Notes: generated from the sequence alone by a model not told the origin. A stretch of DNA of 64,000 bases from Crotalaria pallida (GCA_037953625.1 CM075651.1:126880501-126944500); one strand, 5' to 3'. Shown: positions 22,869 to 35,178, numbered from the stretch's first letter. Translations and numbers: made by a program.

Positions 22869-23403
22869 ATTCAGAGACACTTCTATGCTTGTATGATAAA
22901 TTTTCCACACGTATACTTTCAATTTAATTTTGCCATTAAAAAATCTTTGTCCTCTAACTAATTTCAATTGCTCATTTTATATCTATACAATCACACATAA
23001 ATTGTATAAATTGTCAATCATAAAATAATCGATTATCACATACATTAGTACATACATGAAACAACAACTTCACTCATGCAATGAATATGCATGCATCATA
23101 ACTCTAACATATTCATGATCATCAAAATTCACACATTCAATAAATATCACATTCTCATATATCATAAATCATGAAACATGATAATAGAATGATGTCAGCT
23201 TGATATTCATAGTAAAGTAATTTGTGTACCTTTCACCATGATCATAGAAAAAGAAACAAATCTTGGAGCACATGAACATTGATTTCACTAAAATTGCAAT
23301 GCATCATCTTTTGCCATCCTTTTCAATCCTTTTAGATTCTTTTGAATTCATACTCTTTACAGAACTTCTATATCTTCTCCCCCAGAGAATAACGACTTAA
23401 GAT
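22869..23403 (-). other. Remaining internal part of the decayed LTR element
   Basis: This continues the interrupted sequence left of the Gypsy insertion. The segment next to the LTR (minus strand: atcttaagtcgttattctc, then a GGGGGAG run) does not match the usual initiator-Met primer site. No coding content was seen. Confidence 0.4.
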
Positions 23404-23821
23404 TGTAAGAAAAATGGTATGGGTAAAGAAGAAAACTCACTTGGAAAATTGTATTTGAAAATGGTTGTAGAATAAAATCAATAATGAAATCAATTATGAT
23501 TGAAACGTGTTCTCCAACACTATCCTTAAGTCGTTATTTGCCTCCACTATTTGCTGCAGGGTTATGGCAAATCGACTCTAGGATTTATCCAAGCACATAG
23601 AGCTTTTCAGTCAGCAATTCTGAGAATCTCAATAGTTGTATTCACTTTTATACTAGGGGATTCTATTTATAATAGATTTCACAATAGTTGTGTATGTTCA
23701 TGAGTAAAGAAATGTGTCTTTTCATGGGTCTATCTACTCATGAACAAATGATTCTATTCATCGGTGAATCAATATATTAATTAACATTTTCACATGACAG
23801 GTTTGCAAACTATCACCAATA
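23404..23821 (-). repeat. 5' LTR of the decayed element
   Basis: It aligns with 5817-6311 in the same orientation, from TTCTTACA at one edge to the TATTGGTGATAG edge (TGTT in the partner). Divergence is visibly high, apart from the missing microsatellite. Confidence 0.65.
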
Positions 23822-24114
23822 AAAATTCCAGCTTAGGTTTGGTAGTTATAATAACAATCTAAGTTGTCTTTTGATCCTTTACGAATTTGGCTTTGTGGTG
23901 GGCACTGAAAATTCGATAAACTGGTTTACCAGTGGAACATATCATAAACAATTTTGAATGAAGGTAACCAGTAAGCCGGATTATGTAACATCCTAAGTTT
24001 TATATGTGTATAGAAATGTTAGAAATTGATAATTTAGTGTTTATGGTCTTTAGGATGCATATAAGTAACTTAGGACCAATTAGAATGCATTAGAAAATGT
24101 AGTTCTCAGGCAAT

Positions 24115-24318
24115 ACTCAAGTATTGCAAGGAATACTCGAGTATTCATGCATTAGCAAAATGAAGCTTTCAGGCAATACTCGAGTATTGCAAGGAATACT
24201 CGAGTATTCTGTCATTCAGACAATCAGATATTTCGAATTTTAATGAAATACTCGAGTATTGTGTAGAATACTCGAGTAATACTCGAGTATTGTGTAAAAT
24301 ACTCGAGTATTCTAGGGA
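24115..24318. repeat. Cluster of ATACTCGAGTAT palindromes in the solo LTR
   Basis: The palindrome aatactcgagtatt or a close variant occurs about nine times in 200 bp, often as pairs separated by gcaagg or gtgtaga. The same palindrome core dominates the Copia LTRs inserted elsewhere in this window. Confidence 0.9.
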
Positions 24319-25114
24319 AATTCAGACATAAAATACACGAATTGGCTCAACATGGCTCATGGTTTTTCTTCCCCAAAGTCACGACCCTCTTCCCCTTTCA
24401 TGCCCTAAGATCTTCAAAACTCCAAATTACACCAAAATCAAGCAAGAATTTCATCTCATATCTAATCCCCATCACTTACTCCTTATTTTCTCTCTCTAAA
24501 ACTTCAATTCACTCCCTCTCCTCTCAAATCCATCATCACCCACAAACCCTAACTCTCACTACTGCAAAAAAGTAATTTAATCCCGGTTCCGAAATCATTT
24601 CAATCCCGGTTCCGAACCGGAATTGAATATGGCGGAATTAAAAATATGACAATTTAAGTTTCCGGTTCTTTAAAAACACGGAACTATGATCGTAAATTCT
24701 AAAGAACCGGGATCCTAAAATGAACTGAACCGGGATCGTATTTGTTGGAATTTTTTTAATCTTTTATAAACCGGAATCTTAAATGAGGGAGCTCTTTTTC
24801 ATGAACTGAGATCGTAAATGAGAGGATTTTACTTTTTGAAGCACAATTTTATATAATAATATAGCGTGACAATACTGTGCACCTGTATAACCAAAATGAT
24901 AATTTGATATAGTTAATTTTTCCTTAAAATCTCAATTTCAAAAGCAATATAATATATATCTTCCTTGACTTCATCCAAAATAGCTTCAAAAGACCAAAAT
25001 AGCTCCATATATAAAGTTGAGAAACATATACCGAAATAGCTAAATTATCAAGTACTATATAACTAAAAGACCATAATAGCTTCAAAAGTTTACTATATAA
25101 CTAAATTATCAAGT

Positions 25115-25118
<4 letters not shown>

Positions 25119-25159
<41 letters not shown>
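25119..25159. repeat. (TA)n microsatellite
   Basis: About twenty TA dinucleotides without interruption, inside the CACTA element. Confidence 0.95.
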
Positions 25160-25161
<2 letters not shown>

Positions 25162-25369
25162 AAGTTACTTCATCGAACATCAATGCTTCACATTCTTCCT
25201 TGACTTCATCCAACAACTCCTGATTGTATGTACATGGTGTACATGGAATCATCAAAGTACTGCAAAATTAATATAAAGTAACGTAAGTTATATTATTGAA
25301 CTAAATGAGTAATTATAAGAGTTGAAACAAACATAAATCAGAATGAAATTGCAAACCAATTCAGGAATC

Positions 25370-26264
25370 ATGACATCTTCGTGATGTTATTGGACAATTT
25401 CCTTCATGAATTTCATGACATAGTGCTTATATTTGAGACCACAAATTTTGCTTAGTTGTGACAAGCATTTCCAAAAGATTTTTCACCTTAAAGAAAATAG
25501 AATCTCAGCATTCACAATATGAACAAGTAGCTCGATTCTATACCAGCCATCAGCAACAAATAAATGAAATTGCATTAAAAAAATTACATAAGATAACCAA
25601 AATAGTAACCTTCGCTTTAAAATGATTTTTGGTGTTATCTTGCCACTTTAACAAACCTTCCACCATGCTCCCCATGTGCACTTGCAATCCTTCTGCTTGT
25701 GATTTGGCTACTAATACCTTCAATAAACCAAGATTAGCCTGCAATAAGTGACAAAAGGTACACTTAATTAAGGAGGCGATAGAAATAATTTTGCTTCAAG
25801 TAAGCAATGAATTTAACCAAAAAAAGGAAAGAACCTTGATTATCTCTTTATTTTTTCTCTGCAGCAGTAGAAATGTGGCTGGGAGCCAATCGAAAGCAGT
25901 TAAAACAAGGTCAGAAAATTCATAAGCCAAACAAGCTAGACCTCTGGCTGCTGCACTTATCATATGTGGAGTATTGCCAACTAAGCCTCCAACAACCTGA
26001 GATCATAAAACAACACAAAATCAAATTAGCCCTAGCATGTCCAAGATTATATCAAATTAAATAAAGGAAGGGAGATAATATTGATTAGTTTACAACTTTG
26101 CATTAAATAACCAATAAATATAAAGCACAAATGTAAAAGTAGATGCTTACCATGTTAAAAAATTGATACAAGTTTTCTCTGTTCCTACCTTTCTCCTTAT
26201 CGCCAAATGCATGGCCGATTTGGATAATAATATCATAAGCCATGTTCCTTGTTTTTTTATTAGC
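25370..26264 (-). pseudogene. Captured RRP12-like gene fragment
   Basis: Three exon-like blocks read leftwards: 26264-26151 (KTRNMAYDIIIQIGHAFGD, then NRENLYQFFNM), 25996-25835 (VVGGLVGNTPHMISAAARGL, LAYEFSDLV, then FLLLQRKNKEIIK) and 25738-25610 (ANLGLLKVLVAKSQAEGLQ, then MVEGLLKWQDNTKNHFKAKV). All keep AG/GT intron borders. A fourth block near 25480-25370 (LLEMLV) is frameshifted. The order and spacing match the C-terminal ARM-repeat region of RRP12-like proteins, nuclear factors for 40S ribosome export and rRNA processing. The full protein exceeds 1000 residues, so this is a small piece. The retained introns show capture from genomic DNA, not from mRNA. Confidence 0.85.
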
Positions 26265-27537
26265 CTGCCAGAATAATATCACATTTAGCACCAAAGCAAC
26301 CTTATGAACTACAAAGTGAACTCAGAAGCTATCACCAACCAATGGCAATGGCCATACCAAACATCTTTAACCCCAACGCATAACGCACACTATTAACAAC
26401 CCTTTTGGTTGGCTAACTGTCACTGGTCGTAGTAGCTACCCTACTAGCCGCAACAACCAATTGACTGGTGGCAGACAGGCCTGACCAAGCCACAACTGCC
26501 ACTGTTAAAAACTACAAATGGACAGAGAAAAAGAAACTGGACCGGATGAAGGGTCACAGCTAAACAAAAGGCAGCCAACAACAATTGGACAAAAAATAAA
26601 GTTAGTTAAATTTTGTTTATATTTGAGACCACAAATGAAATTTTTTAGTCACTTATAATTGAGACCGGAGGAGTAAGTGACAAGAAGTTCAACTGCTAAG
26701 CTAAAGCAAGAAACTACAAATGTTGACCTCAATGAAAAGAAGCAGTCTCAGAATAATTAACCTGCCAACAACAACATCGATGCCATTCAATCTTGCTTCT
26801 GGGAGGTTACTATCTGTCCCTGTTTCAACACAAGAAAAGATAACAGATTTTATTTAAATAGCTATGAGCAGGACAAAGTCAGAAGTCAGAACACAGTTGT
26901 CATAAAAGACCTATAACCCTTCCATAACAAGAACATGCTTGAAACATATGCATATGAAAACTAGACACAAGAAGTATACTAATACTAATATAATTCCTTC
27001 AACAACAAAAAAGTATAATTCTATAATTCGTTACTCACAGAAGAATTCGCCTTTGTTGATCCTGCACCATGCACATTCTGCCCATCCTTTTGGTAAAGAA
27101 TCAATAAATCCCTTTATCATTATAGTACTGTTCTAAACCTAAGCAATCAATTCATGACACAGAATAATATAAGTGTGTATTCACTATCATTATTGCAAAA
27201 ATAAAACTCAATAAGTGGAATAGAAATAAAGCCTTACCGGGATGAATTCCCATTCAAGATGATGATGCACGCAAGATCTTCTAAAAAAAACCTGGAACTT
27301 ATGAATAGAAATCCAAAGAATAAAAGAAGAGATACAAAGAATAGAAATACTCAAATAAATAATTGTTGGATCATTAATTAAGGTGTAAAACTAGTAGTCC
27401 AACATTACCCAAATCCACCAAGTTTCATTTTCAAAATACAAAAGCAACATAAAACGACAATCACATGTGAGCCACAAAAGTCAAGCTCACATAAATTGAA
27501 AATGAGGACATAAAAATTAGAATTGAAGACAACTAAC

Positions 27538-27970
27538 CTTCACAATTGAAGCAAAGTTGTCATCAAAATAATGATATCAGAACTCTCTTTGGCAACTTTG
27601 GTGCCTTGAATACCAATTTCAAGACCTATATCAGCCTATATTCCATATATTATAGAATTTATAAGCACAATCAGAAAATAAAAAACTTGTTTACTTCACT
27701 AGAACAAAAGGATTTATTTGTTCAATATTGTACAAAATAATAGACAGCAGTAGCATAACCGTACTCAACCTAGTGTACCAATATTGTCATCACTCATCAC
27801 TGAAATGTTTGCTTAAATTTGATATAACAATACAAGAACAATCACAAAAAAAAATAGAAAAATAAAACATAAAAAAAATGAAATGCTACTCAAACCTCAT
27901 GTAGTGCAAGAGCATCATTTGTTCCATCCCCAGTTACAGCCACAACATGTCCCTTCCTTCTCATTGATAC
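27538..27970 (-). pseudogene. Captured autoinhibited Ca2+-ATPase (ACA-type) fragment
   Basis: Exon 27970-27896 reads RRKGHVVAVTGDGTNDALALHE, including the TGDGTNDxxAL hinge motif of P-type ATPases (usual ...NDAPAL, here a Leu replaces Pro). After an intron with GT/AG borders, exon 27635-27538 reads ADIGLEIGIQGTKVAKESSD and then IIIL. A one-base deletion follows, which breaks the continuation to the family's DDNFASIVK segment. Intron position and sequence suit plant plasma-membrane ACA8/9/10-type calcium pumps. Only two exons remain, with no phosphorylation site or membrane helices, so the fragment cannot encode a pump. Confidence 0.85.
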
Positions 27971-28138
27971 TTTATTCACACATCCCCATTTGTTCCATCA
28001 TTTTTTCACACAAAAGTTCAATAAATCAATAATACTTCAAAAATAATCAATAATCAATAATAATAATAAGTAATGAGTACCTCTGACTACCTCAATTTTT
28101 ATTTTTATTTTAAAAAAAAGTACCTTGAAGGCTTGAAG

Positions 28139-28380
28139 CTAACAGTCGACGGAGAAGACAGAGAAGAGGAAGAGAAGGAGGCGGTCTCTGCGGAGAAGTT
28201 CGAATCGGTGGTCTCTGCGAATCGGTGACGCCGTGACGGTGGCTGCAATTTGTGGTCTCTGCGAATCAGTCTCCGCGAATCGGTGGTCTATGCCCTCAGT
28301 GAAATTTGAATCGGTCGCGAATCGGTGGTCTCCGATGCTCTTCTCCGCGAATCGGTGACGTCGTGACGGTGGCTGCAAAC
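28139..28380. repeat. GC-rich internal repeats near the CACTA right end
   Basis: Units of gcgaatcggtg recur, and the longer string gtgacggtggctgcaa occurs near 28235 and again near 28363. A minus-strand ORF across it (79 codons) is an artefact of the repeat. Confidence 0.7.
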
Positions 28381-29147
28381 TCTAGCCCCTCATAATGTGT
28401 TCGGTGCTCTTCGACAGGTTCATGCCAAGTCGCCCATCCCTTCATAGTTCACTGTTTTAGTTAGTAAGTTAGAGTTTAGAGTTTTATCATTATTGATCCC
28501 GGTTCCTTATAAAAATGGGATTAAAAATACACTGTTATTTGTAAAATTTAATTTATATTTATGATTCCAGTTTCGTGTTTTTTTTAACCGGGATTCAAAA
28601 ACGCTGGAATTTTAAATATATTTCTACTTATTTTTATTATTATTTTAATTAAAATGGTATTTAATCCCAGTTATAACGCGGAACCAGGATTAAAACTCAG
28701 GTATTTTAAATAATTTTTGTAATAGTGTCTTGGAATCAAGAAATTCTTGCTATAGAATTGAGGTAAAGAGGCTAGAAGGAGGTTAAGAACAAAGGAATAG
28801 GAATCAAGAAGGTTGGAAATAGCTAGGAAAAGGGTTCTCCCTACACTTTCCTTTCTCTCCCTACAAGAGGTAAGAGGGGAGATATTTTCTAAGATTCTGG
28901 GAAGGATAAGATTATAGTAATAAGAGTATAATAATATATAGATATTTAATTTTTTTATGGGTTATTAATTTAGGGTTTTTTTAGTTAATGATTGATGAAT
29001 GATAGTGTTCAAATACATGATTGTATGTTAGAGACTTTCCATTTTATGAATGAATGAATGGTATTATCATGGTTATTGAGCTTACTGTTATTGTTATCAT
29101 GCTTTTCCTACTTGAATGTGCAATTACTTCTTTGTTATTATGTATAA

Positions 29148-29688
29148 CAGAATAAAGTATCTCCTGGTTAAAGGAGAGAACTTATCTCCTTGATCCAATA
29201 ATACAGTAACACCTGTTTTTTTTTTAATTTTTCTCTCTTTTTCTCTTTCTTCTCTTTATTTCTCTCTGTCGTTTCTTCTCTGCAAAAAGTAACCAGCTTC
29301 AACATTTTGGGACGGTGGGGTATCGCCTTTCGGCAAAATGAATGTACTGAAGCTGAAGTCGTGGTGTTTGCATCGAACCCAAACAAGACAACAAAGAGGG
29401 AAACGACAGATCTCGGAAACGAAAGTGAGGTCGTTTACATTCAAAGGTTCGACCTAATGATCAGTCATGGAACTGGTTCAATTACCTCGACAACCATATC
29501 CCTTGGACCAGACCCATCATTCGCGTTTTCTGAAAATCAAGCCTCCAGGTTCAAATTCCACCCTCAATCAATTCTGGGATTCCTTCGTAATCTCATCTTT
29601 CGTTGTTTTCCTTTCCTCATTTTTTTGTTGGTTCCTCTTTGAACTAAAAAATAAACCTAATTAGTATTATTAATCCGGTTTAAAATTT
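29148..29688. other. Unpaired left-end segment of the MULE-like element
   Basis: Begins with one terminal sequence and ends where the second direct copy starts. A pyrimidine-rich stretch (29219-29280) is followed by a GC-balanced region with a 111-codon plus-strand ORF (29307-29642) of unknown nature and no recognised domain. It could be a captured fragment. Confidence 0.4.
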
Positions 29689-29937
29689 CAGAATAAAGTA
29701 TCTCCTCATATGAGGAGATAGCTTATCTACTTAACCCAATAATTAACTGCCATGTGGCTTTAAATTTTAAACCTTTTTTAATTTAAAAAAAACAAATCAA
29801 TTAGATAAGCAAAAGAGAGAAGAACGATGAAGCAGTGGCTACTCCTCCACCACCGCCGTGCCTAGCCTCTAGCCCACCGCCGCAGCACCACACCGCCTCT
29901 CCTCCATCACCGTCGCGCCGCTCGCCCACTGCCGTCG

Positions 29938-31486
29938 TGTTGGAAACCAACAAGCGGGCTAAGCAATTACTAGAAGGGGGGGTGAATAGTAATTTGAAGC
30001 AGTAATACCAAATATTTCGAATGATAATTAAAGAATAGAGCTGAAACTGATTTTTCTGGAACAGACGCGAAATACTCGAGTCTTTTGTGAAATACTCGAG
30101 TGTTTCAGGATGAACTACTCGAGTCTTTCGTATCAGATACGAGTTAAACCAGAAACAAAAAATCAGCAATTCACTTTAAATCAATCCAATACAAAACAGA
30201 AACTTATCCAACAAAATAGCAAGCAATCTAAACAACTTTTAACACTTGAATAACACTTAGATTCCTTGACCTTGCTACCCAATTGAACAAATCCTATTTC
30301 TTTGAAATGCTTTAAGTTGTTTGAGCAAGAATGTAAATTGAAAGCTATAAACCAACACTCAAGCAATTTTATCCTGGTTCACTCCAACAATGAGCTACAT
30401 CCAGTCCTCCTAATCACCTTAGGAGATTTTTCTATAAATCAAATTGTTAGAAGTTACAAGGATTACTTGAGATAGCCTCACTCAACCTAACCCTTCAAGA
30501 GTGTAATAAACTCTTGATTTCTACCCCAATTTGATTCCGGTGACGAAGAACTCTTCTAAAGTTTCCTTGAACTCCCTTCAAGAAACTCCACCGGGCTAGG
30601 AACCTCCTAGTCTTGTGCTTGAGAACCTCTCAATACTCCAACACCCTAAGTCACTTAGGGTTTGCTTGGGAACAATCCAAGACTTTGAATCAACAAGCTT
30701 TTTGTATGTGTATTACGAATCTCACAATGGATTCGCACAAATAAACACAGTTCAATGTAGAAATTGAGACCTAAACTCAACTTGAGAAGAGAATAACAAT
30801 ATGAGTGCAAAGTTGAGTTTTGTGAATTAACACTTGAGAAGAAGAATTAATGAAAGCTTGTAATCAATTTGCTCTAGTTGTCTTGTTTGTTCTGGTGCAA
30901 ATCAAAGAGAAATTTTACAATCAAGTTCTGAAAATGCTCTCTAGAGTTGGTTGAGACTCAAGTGCCCTAACATGGGTTTTTGAGTCTCTCCAACGTCATT
31001 ATTTTTGCTGCCTGGACCTAAAGACTCGAGTCTTTTGACCAATACTCGAGTCCTTTTGGCCACGAAGGAAAGATTCGTTGCACGAACAAGACTAACGGCT
31101 ATATTTGCTGATCTGGCATAAATACTCGAGTGTTTTTCAGAATACTCGAGTAGATACTCGAGTCTTTCTCAAAATACTCGATTATTTTGATCAGACATGT
31201 CAAAAATTAATTTTCCTTTTTGTTTTTCTTCTCAAGTATTAATTTTGGTTAATCTCAACCTAATAATCATGTTAATTATTTTATTCCTAGAAGAGATTAA
31301 CTATGTCTACCCACTCTCAACATAAATTAAAAATTACAATTACAATCCGATTGAGAATGAGTGATTACTTGTCCTCTTTCTTGAATTCTTGTTGTTGTTG
31401 ATGTTGCAATGACTTCAAGGCTTGATTACTAATTACTTTGTCATCATCAAAATCAAATCCACATAATTAGGAGCATTGAATTTACA
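29938..31486 (-). mobile_element. Solo Copia LTR in the left arm
   Basis: Minus-strand LTR beginning tgtaaattcaatgctcct and ending ggtttccaaca. Flanks are cgtcg (29933-29937) and tgtcg (31487-31491), a 5-bp duplication with one C-to-T change. Related to, but clearly diverged from, the LTRs of the tandem Copia array, including ACTCGAGT clusters at its two ends. Confidence 0.85.
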
Positions 31487-31879
31487 TGTCGCGCCTATGC
31501 GAGCCTTCCTCTCTCAACCATCTACAAACCCTAAATCCCCAATTCTTCAACGGTGCCTCCAATCAAATTGTTCAAGGTATCAATCTCATGAATTTCATTA
31601 TGTTCTTGTTCATGTTCTTCCTCCCCTGATTTATGATTGTAATGGTGATTATGATTATGAATAATGACTTGTGATGGTGATTATGATAATGCCTAATTAT
31701 TTGTATGCGATGTAAAATAACACAAACTAAGGCAATTTTCCAAAAAAAAAAAATCAATTTCACATAAAATTTATCATCCATTCTTCTCCTGGAAATTCAA
31801 TAGAGAGATAGGAAACCTGGTGAGTGAATGCATAAGCCAATGCTATTTCTTTAGAACATCAAAGTTGTACCATAGCATA

Positions 31880-32128
31880 TTAAAAACAGTGGGCCATAAC
31901 ATGTCTTTCATAGTCATCCTGGCTCTGTAATATCATTCCTTCTTGCAACAGGAACATCTCAGGTCGTTTTACTTCATGAAACTGCATTTCTATCTTGGAT
32001 GTTCCAAAATCACCGTAGCCTTCTGTTATGTTAGAGTGGATATTTTTAATATCAATTTGCCATAGATTAAATTCATCACCAAGGAGAGATACTTCTTTCT
32101 GTTTCTTTTGTTGGTCAAATACTCTCAA
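31880..32128 (-). pseudogene. 82-codon ORF in the left arm, unknown origin
   Basis: Encodes a protein-like sequence with SLLGDEFNLWQIDIKNIHSN and EMFLLQEGMILQSQDDYERH. It has a balanced composition unlike the surrounding AT-rich DNA, which suggests a captured exon. The right-arm copy (55216-55464) encodes the same peptide with one residue change (P to L). I do not recognise the parent gene. Confidence 0.4.
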
Positions 32129-32679
32129 CCTTTTTCTTTGATTAATTTAAGTAATGCTTTAGTAATAGAGAAGGGGGCAATATTTACAATGTTGCTACTT
32201 ATGATATGAAATTATTAATTTAGGACTTTTATTGTATGACTGCCAACATTCTAGTGGATCTATTTTAAATGTTGAACTCAACTCATGCGTTTGGCAAGTT
32301 ATGCATTACTTCTGTTGTCTATTATCTGGAGGTTCAACTTCTCTTTTTCTTGTCACTGTTGGATTTTGTCTCATACTATTTTCTTTTACAATAGGTTGTT
32401 GCAAATGAGATATTACATCTAATCATAGCCTGATATTATCATGCACTTTGGTTATTCTACCTCACTTTGTTATGAGTGATGCACACCTGAGAATTGTGCG
32501 TTTAGCATTATTCTTTTTAACTTATTTTAGAATTGCAGACAAGGCATTTAATCTTAAAGAACACAGTTATTCAGATGAGTGGCTAAGAAAATTTCAGTTA
32601 TTACTTTTATTTCCCTAGAGTAGAGGATTTTGTGCGAGCAAAGATAGCTAGACTGCTATTCTCCTGCACTCATTGTTTT

Positions 32680-32760
32680 TTACCCTGTTGGAAGAGCAAG
32701 CCTTGCTAATCTCATTTTAAAAGAAGGTTCAGGGTTCAAATCTAATTTCTAGTGGATTGG
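32680..32760 (+). repeat. Possible tRNA-derived SINE fragment (left arm)
   Basis: The string gttggaagagcaagcc resembles a Pol III A box and gggttcaaatc a B box about 45 bp downstream, as in tRNA-derived SINEs. The inverted copy lies at about 33510-33590. No poly-A tail or target duplication was identified. Confidence 0.35.
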
Positions 32761-33071
32761 ATAGGATAATTAAAATTATAGGAATGAAGAATAAGCTGAC
32801 ATTGTTTAGTAGTCCTATGGGGAAAAAGCTGCTGTTGGTTTTCTAAAGTTCTTACATTTCTGCTTGGCTTCATTGTCTTGAGATGATTGGAATCAGGCAG
32901 TGAGAGTGTTATGTATGGTGAGGGTTTTGATGACCATCTATTCATCTTGTTTTTCTCAGTCTGATTTCAATCAATTCATTCATTGGAAGGCATGTATCTT
33001 CTAGCAGTTTATTCTTTTGCTATTGTGTCATTATTCACTAACTTTATTCACTAAAATTTTTCCTTTCTAAA

Positions 33072-33196
33072 GAACACGATTTGGAAGAAAGGAAAAATTT
33101 TAACAGAATTTTAACAGAATAAAGTATCTCCTGGTTAAAGGAGAGTTTAAAATTTTAACAGAATAAAGTATCTCCTAGTATTAATCCGGTTTAAAA
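33072..33196. other. Spacer at the centre of the inverted repeat, with scrambled element ends
   Basis: Within 125 bp there are two copies of cagaataaagtatctcct in the same orientation. One is followed by ggttaaaggagag as at the outer left end; the other by agtattaatccggtttaaaa, as in the sequence just before the inner terminus near 29663. An extra copy of the arm edge (aaaggaaaaatttta) is also present. Confidence 0.85.
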
Positions 33197-33601
33197 TTTA
33201 GAAAGGAAAAATTTTAGTGAATAATGACACAATAGCAAAAGAATAAACTGCTAGAAGATACATGCCTTCCAATGAATGAATTGATTGAAATCAGACTGAG
33301 AAAAACAAGATGAATAGATGGTCATCAAAACCCTCACCATACATAACACTCTCACTGCCTGATTCCAATCATCTCAAGACAATGAAGCCAAGCAGAAATG
33401 TAAGAACTTTAGAAAACCAACAGCAGCTTTTTCCCCATAGGACTACTAAACAATGTCAGCTTATTCTTCATTCCTATAATTTTAATTATCCTATCCAATC
33501 CACTAGAAATTAGATTTGAACCCTGAACCTTCTTTTAAAATGAGATTAGCAAGGCTTGCTCTTCCAACAGGGTAAAAAACAATGAGTGCAGGAGAATAGC
33601 A

Positions 33602-35176
33602 TGTGAATTCAATGCTCCTAATTATGTGGATTATGTTTTGATGATGACAAAATAATTAACAAATCATGCCTTGAAGATATTGCAACATCAACATCAACAA
33701 GAAATCAAGAAAACAAGACAAGTGCCCAATCATTCTCAATCAAATATTAATTGTAAATTTCTAATTTATGTTGAGAGTGGTTGAGAGTGGGTAGAAATAG
33801 TTAGTCTCTTCTAGGAATAAATTTTTATATGATTATTAAGTTGAGATTGACCAAAATTAATACTTGAGAAGAAAAATAAAATTGAAAAATAATTTTTCTC
33901 ACATCTGATCAAAATACTCGAGTATTTTGAGAAAGACTCGAGTATATACTCGAGTATTTATAGAAAAACTCGAGTATTTGTGCCAGGTCAGCAATTATGA
34001 CCGTTAGTCTTGTTCGTGCACCAATTCACTCGTGACCGACCAAAAAGACTCGAGTTTTTACCAAAACACTCGAGTATTTTTGTCCAGTCAGCAAAAATGA
34101 ACGTTGGAGAAACTCAAAAACCCAATTGAGGGCATTTGAGTCTCATCCAACCAAAGAGAGCAATTCAGAACCTTATTGTAAAATTTCTCTTTGAATTTGT
34201 GCAAGAACAAACAAGACAACAAGATCATATTGATTCAAGCTTTCTTAATTTCCTCTTCTCAAGTGTTAATTCCCAAAAAGCTCAACTTCTCACTCATATT
34301 GTCATTTTATTCCAAGTTGAGTTTTAGGCCTCAATTCTTACATTGAGCTGTGCTTATTTGTGCTAATCCATTGTGAGATTAGTAATACACATACAAAAAG
34401 CTTGATTATTCAAAGTCTTGGATTGTTCCCAAGCAAACCCTAAGTGGCTTAGGGTGTTGGAAGTCTTGAGAGGTTCTCAAGCACAAGACTAGGAGGTTCC
34501 TAGCCCGGTGGAGTTTCTTGAAGGGAGTTCAAGGAAGCTTTGTGAAGAGTTCTTCAATCACCGGAATCAAATTGGGGTAGAAATCAAGAGTTTGGTACAC
34601 TCTTGAAAGGGTTAGGTTGAGTGAGGCCATTCTCAAGCAATCCTTTGTAATTTCTAACAATTTGATTATTAGTAGAAACTCCTAAGTGATTAGGAGGACT
34701 GGATGTAGCTCATTGTTGGAGTGAACCAGGATAAAATTGCTTGAGTGTTGGTTTATTGCTTTTAATCTACTTTCTAGCTCAATAGACTTAAGTCATTTCA
34801 ATCAATTAGGATTTATACAATTAGGTAGCAAGTTCAAGGAATCTTTGTGTTAAAAGTTATTTAGATTACTTGCTATTCTGTTGGATAAGTTCCTGTTTAT
34901 TATTGAATTGATTTGAGTTAAATTGCTGAATTTTCGTTTCTGGTTTTTCTGCTATCTGATAGTAAAAACTCGAGTATTTCAGAAAAGACTCGAGTTGTTC
35001 ATCCTGAAAAACTCGAGTATTTCACAAAAGACTCGAGTCTTTTGTTTCTGATTCCAGAAAATTCAGTCTAAGCTCCATTCTTCAATTATCAATCGAAATA
35101 TTTGGTATTAGTGCTTCAAAATACTATTCACCCCCCCCCTCTAGTATTTGCTTAGCCCGCTTGTTGGTTTCCAACA
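33602..35176 (+). repeat. First LTR of the Copia array
   Basis: TGTGAATTC...TTCCAACA, 1575 bp. Contains ACTCGAGT palindrome clusters at 33914-34080 and 34967-35045 and a run of nine C near 35131. Differs from the other two LTRs at about two substitutions by eye. Confidence 0.95.
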
Positions 35177-35178
35177 AG

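Larger units (their letters stand above)
5817..23821 (-). mobile_element. Decayed LTR retrotransposon, minus strand, interrupted by a Gypsy element
   Basis: Two similar LTR-like segments in the same orientation (5817-6311 and 23404-23821) bound the interval. Outside them are identical 5-bp flanks, aaaat at 5812-5816 and at 23822-23826. Read on the minus strand, the left copy starts TGTTGGTGATAG and ends TTCTTACA, and a purine tract (aggtggggga) precedes it, so it is the 3' LTR. Removing the 11.8-kb Gypsy insertion leaves about 5.3 kb of internal DNA. No recognisable primer-binding site follows the other LTR and no pol domain could be read. The element is either very old or non-autonomous. The flanking duplication is low complexity, so the pairing is likely but not certain. 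Confidence 0.6.
24557..28727 (-). mobile_element. Non-autonomous CACTA element carrying gene fragments
   Basis: The left end is CACTACTGCAAAAAAG and the complement of the right end is CACTATTACAAAAAT. A 3-bp duplication tct lies at 24554-24556 and 28728-28730. Both ends have subterminal repeats built on tcccggttccg. No transposase could be read. The interior has intron-bearing pieces of at least two host genes, all in minus orientation relative to the window. Length is 4171 bp. Confidence 0.9.
29689..33071. repeat. Left arm of the 3.4-kb inverted repeat
   Basis: Matches the reverse complement of the right arm along its full length. Contents, read inward: terminal sequence, a GC-rich stretch (29820-29937), a solo Copia LTR, an 82-codon ORF region, then an AT-rich end with a SINE-like segment. 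Confidence 0.9.

Noticed and set aside
29801..30169. 122-codon minus-strand ORF at the left arm edge
   Set aside because: Runs from the solo LTR into a GC-rich repeat; composition (Gly and Arg runs) and lack of motifs indicate chance.
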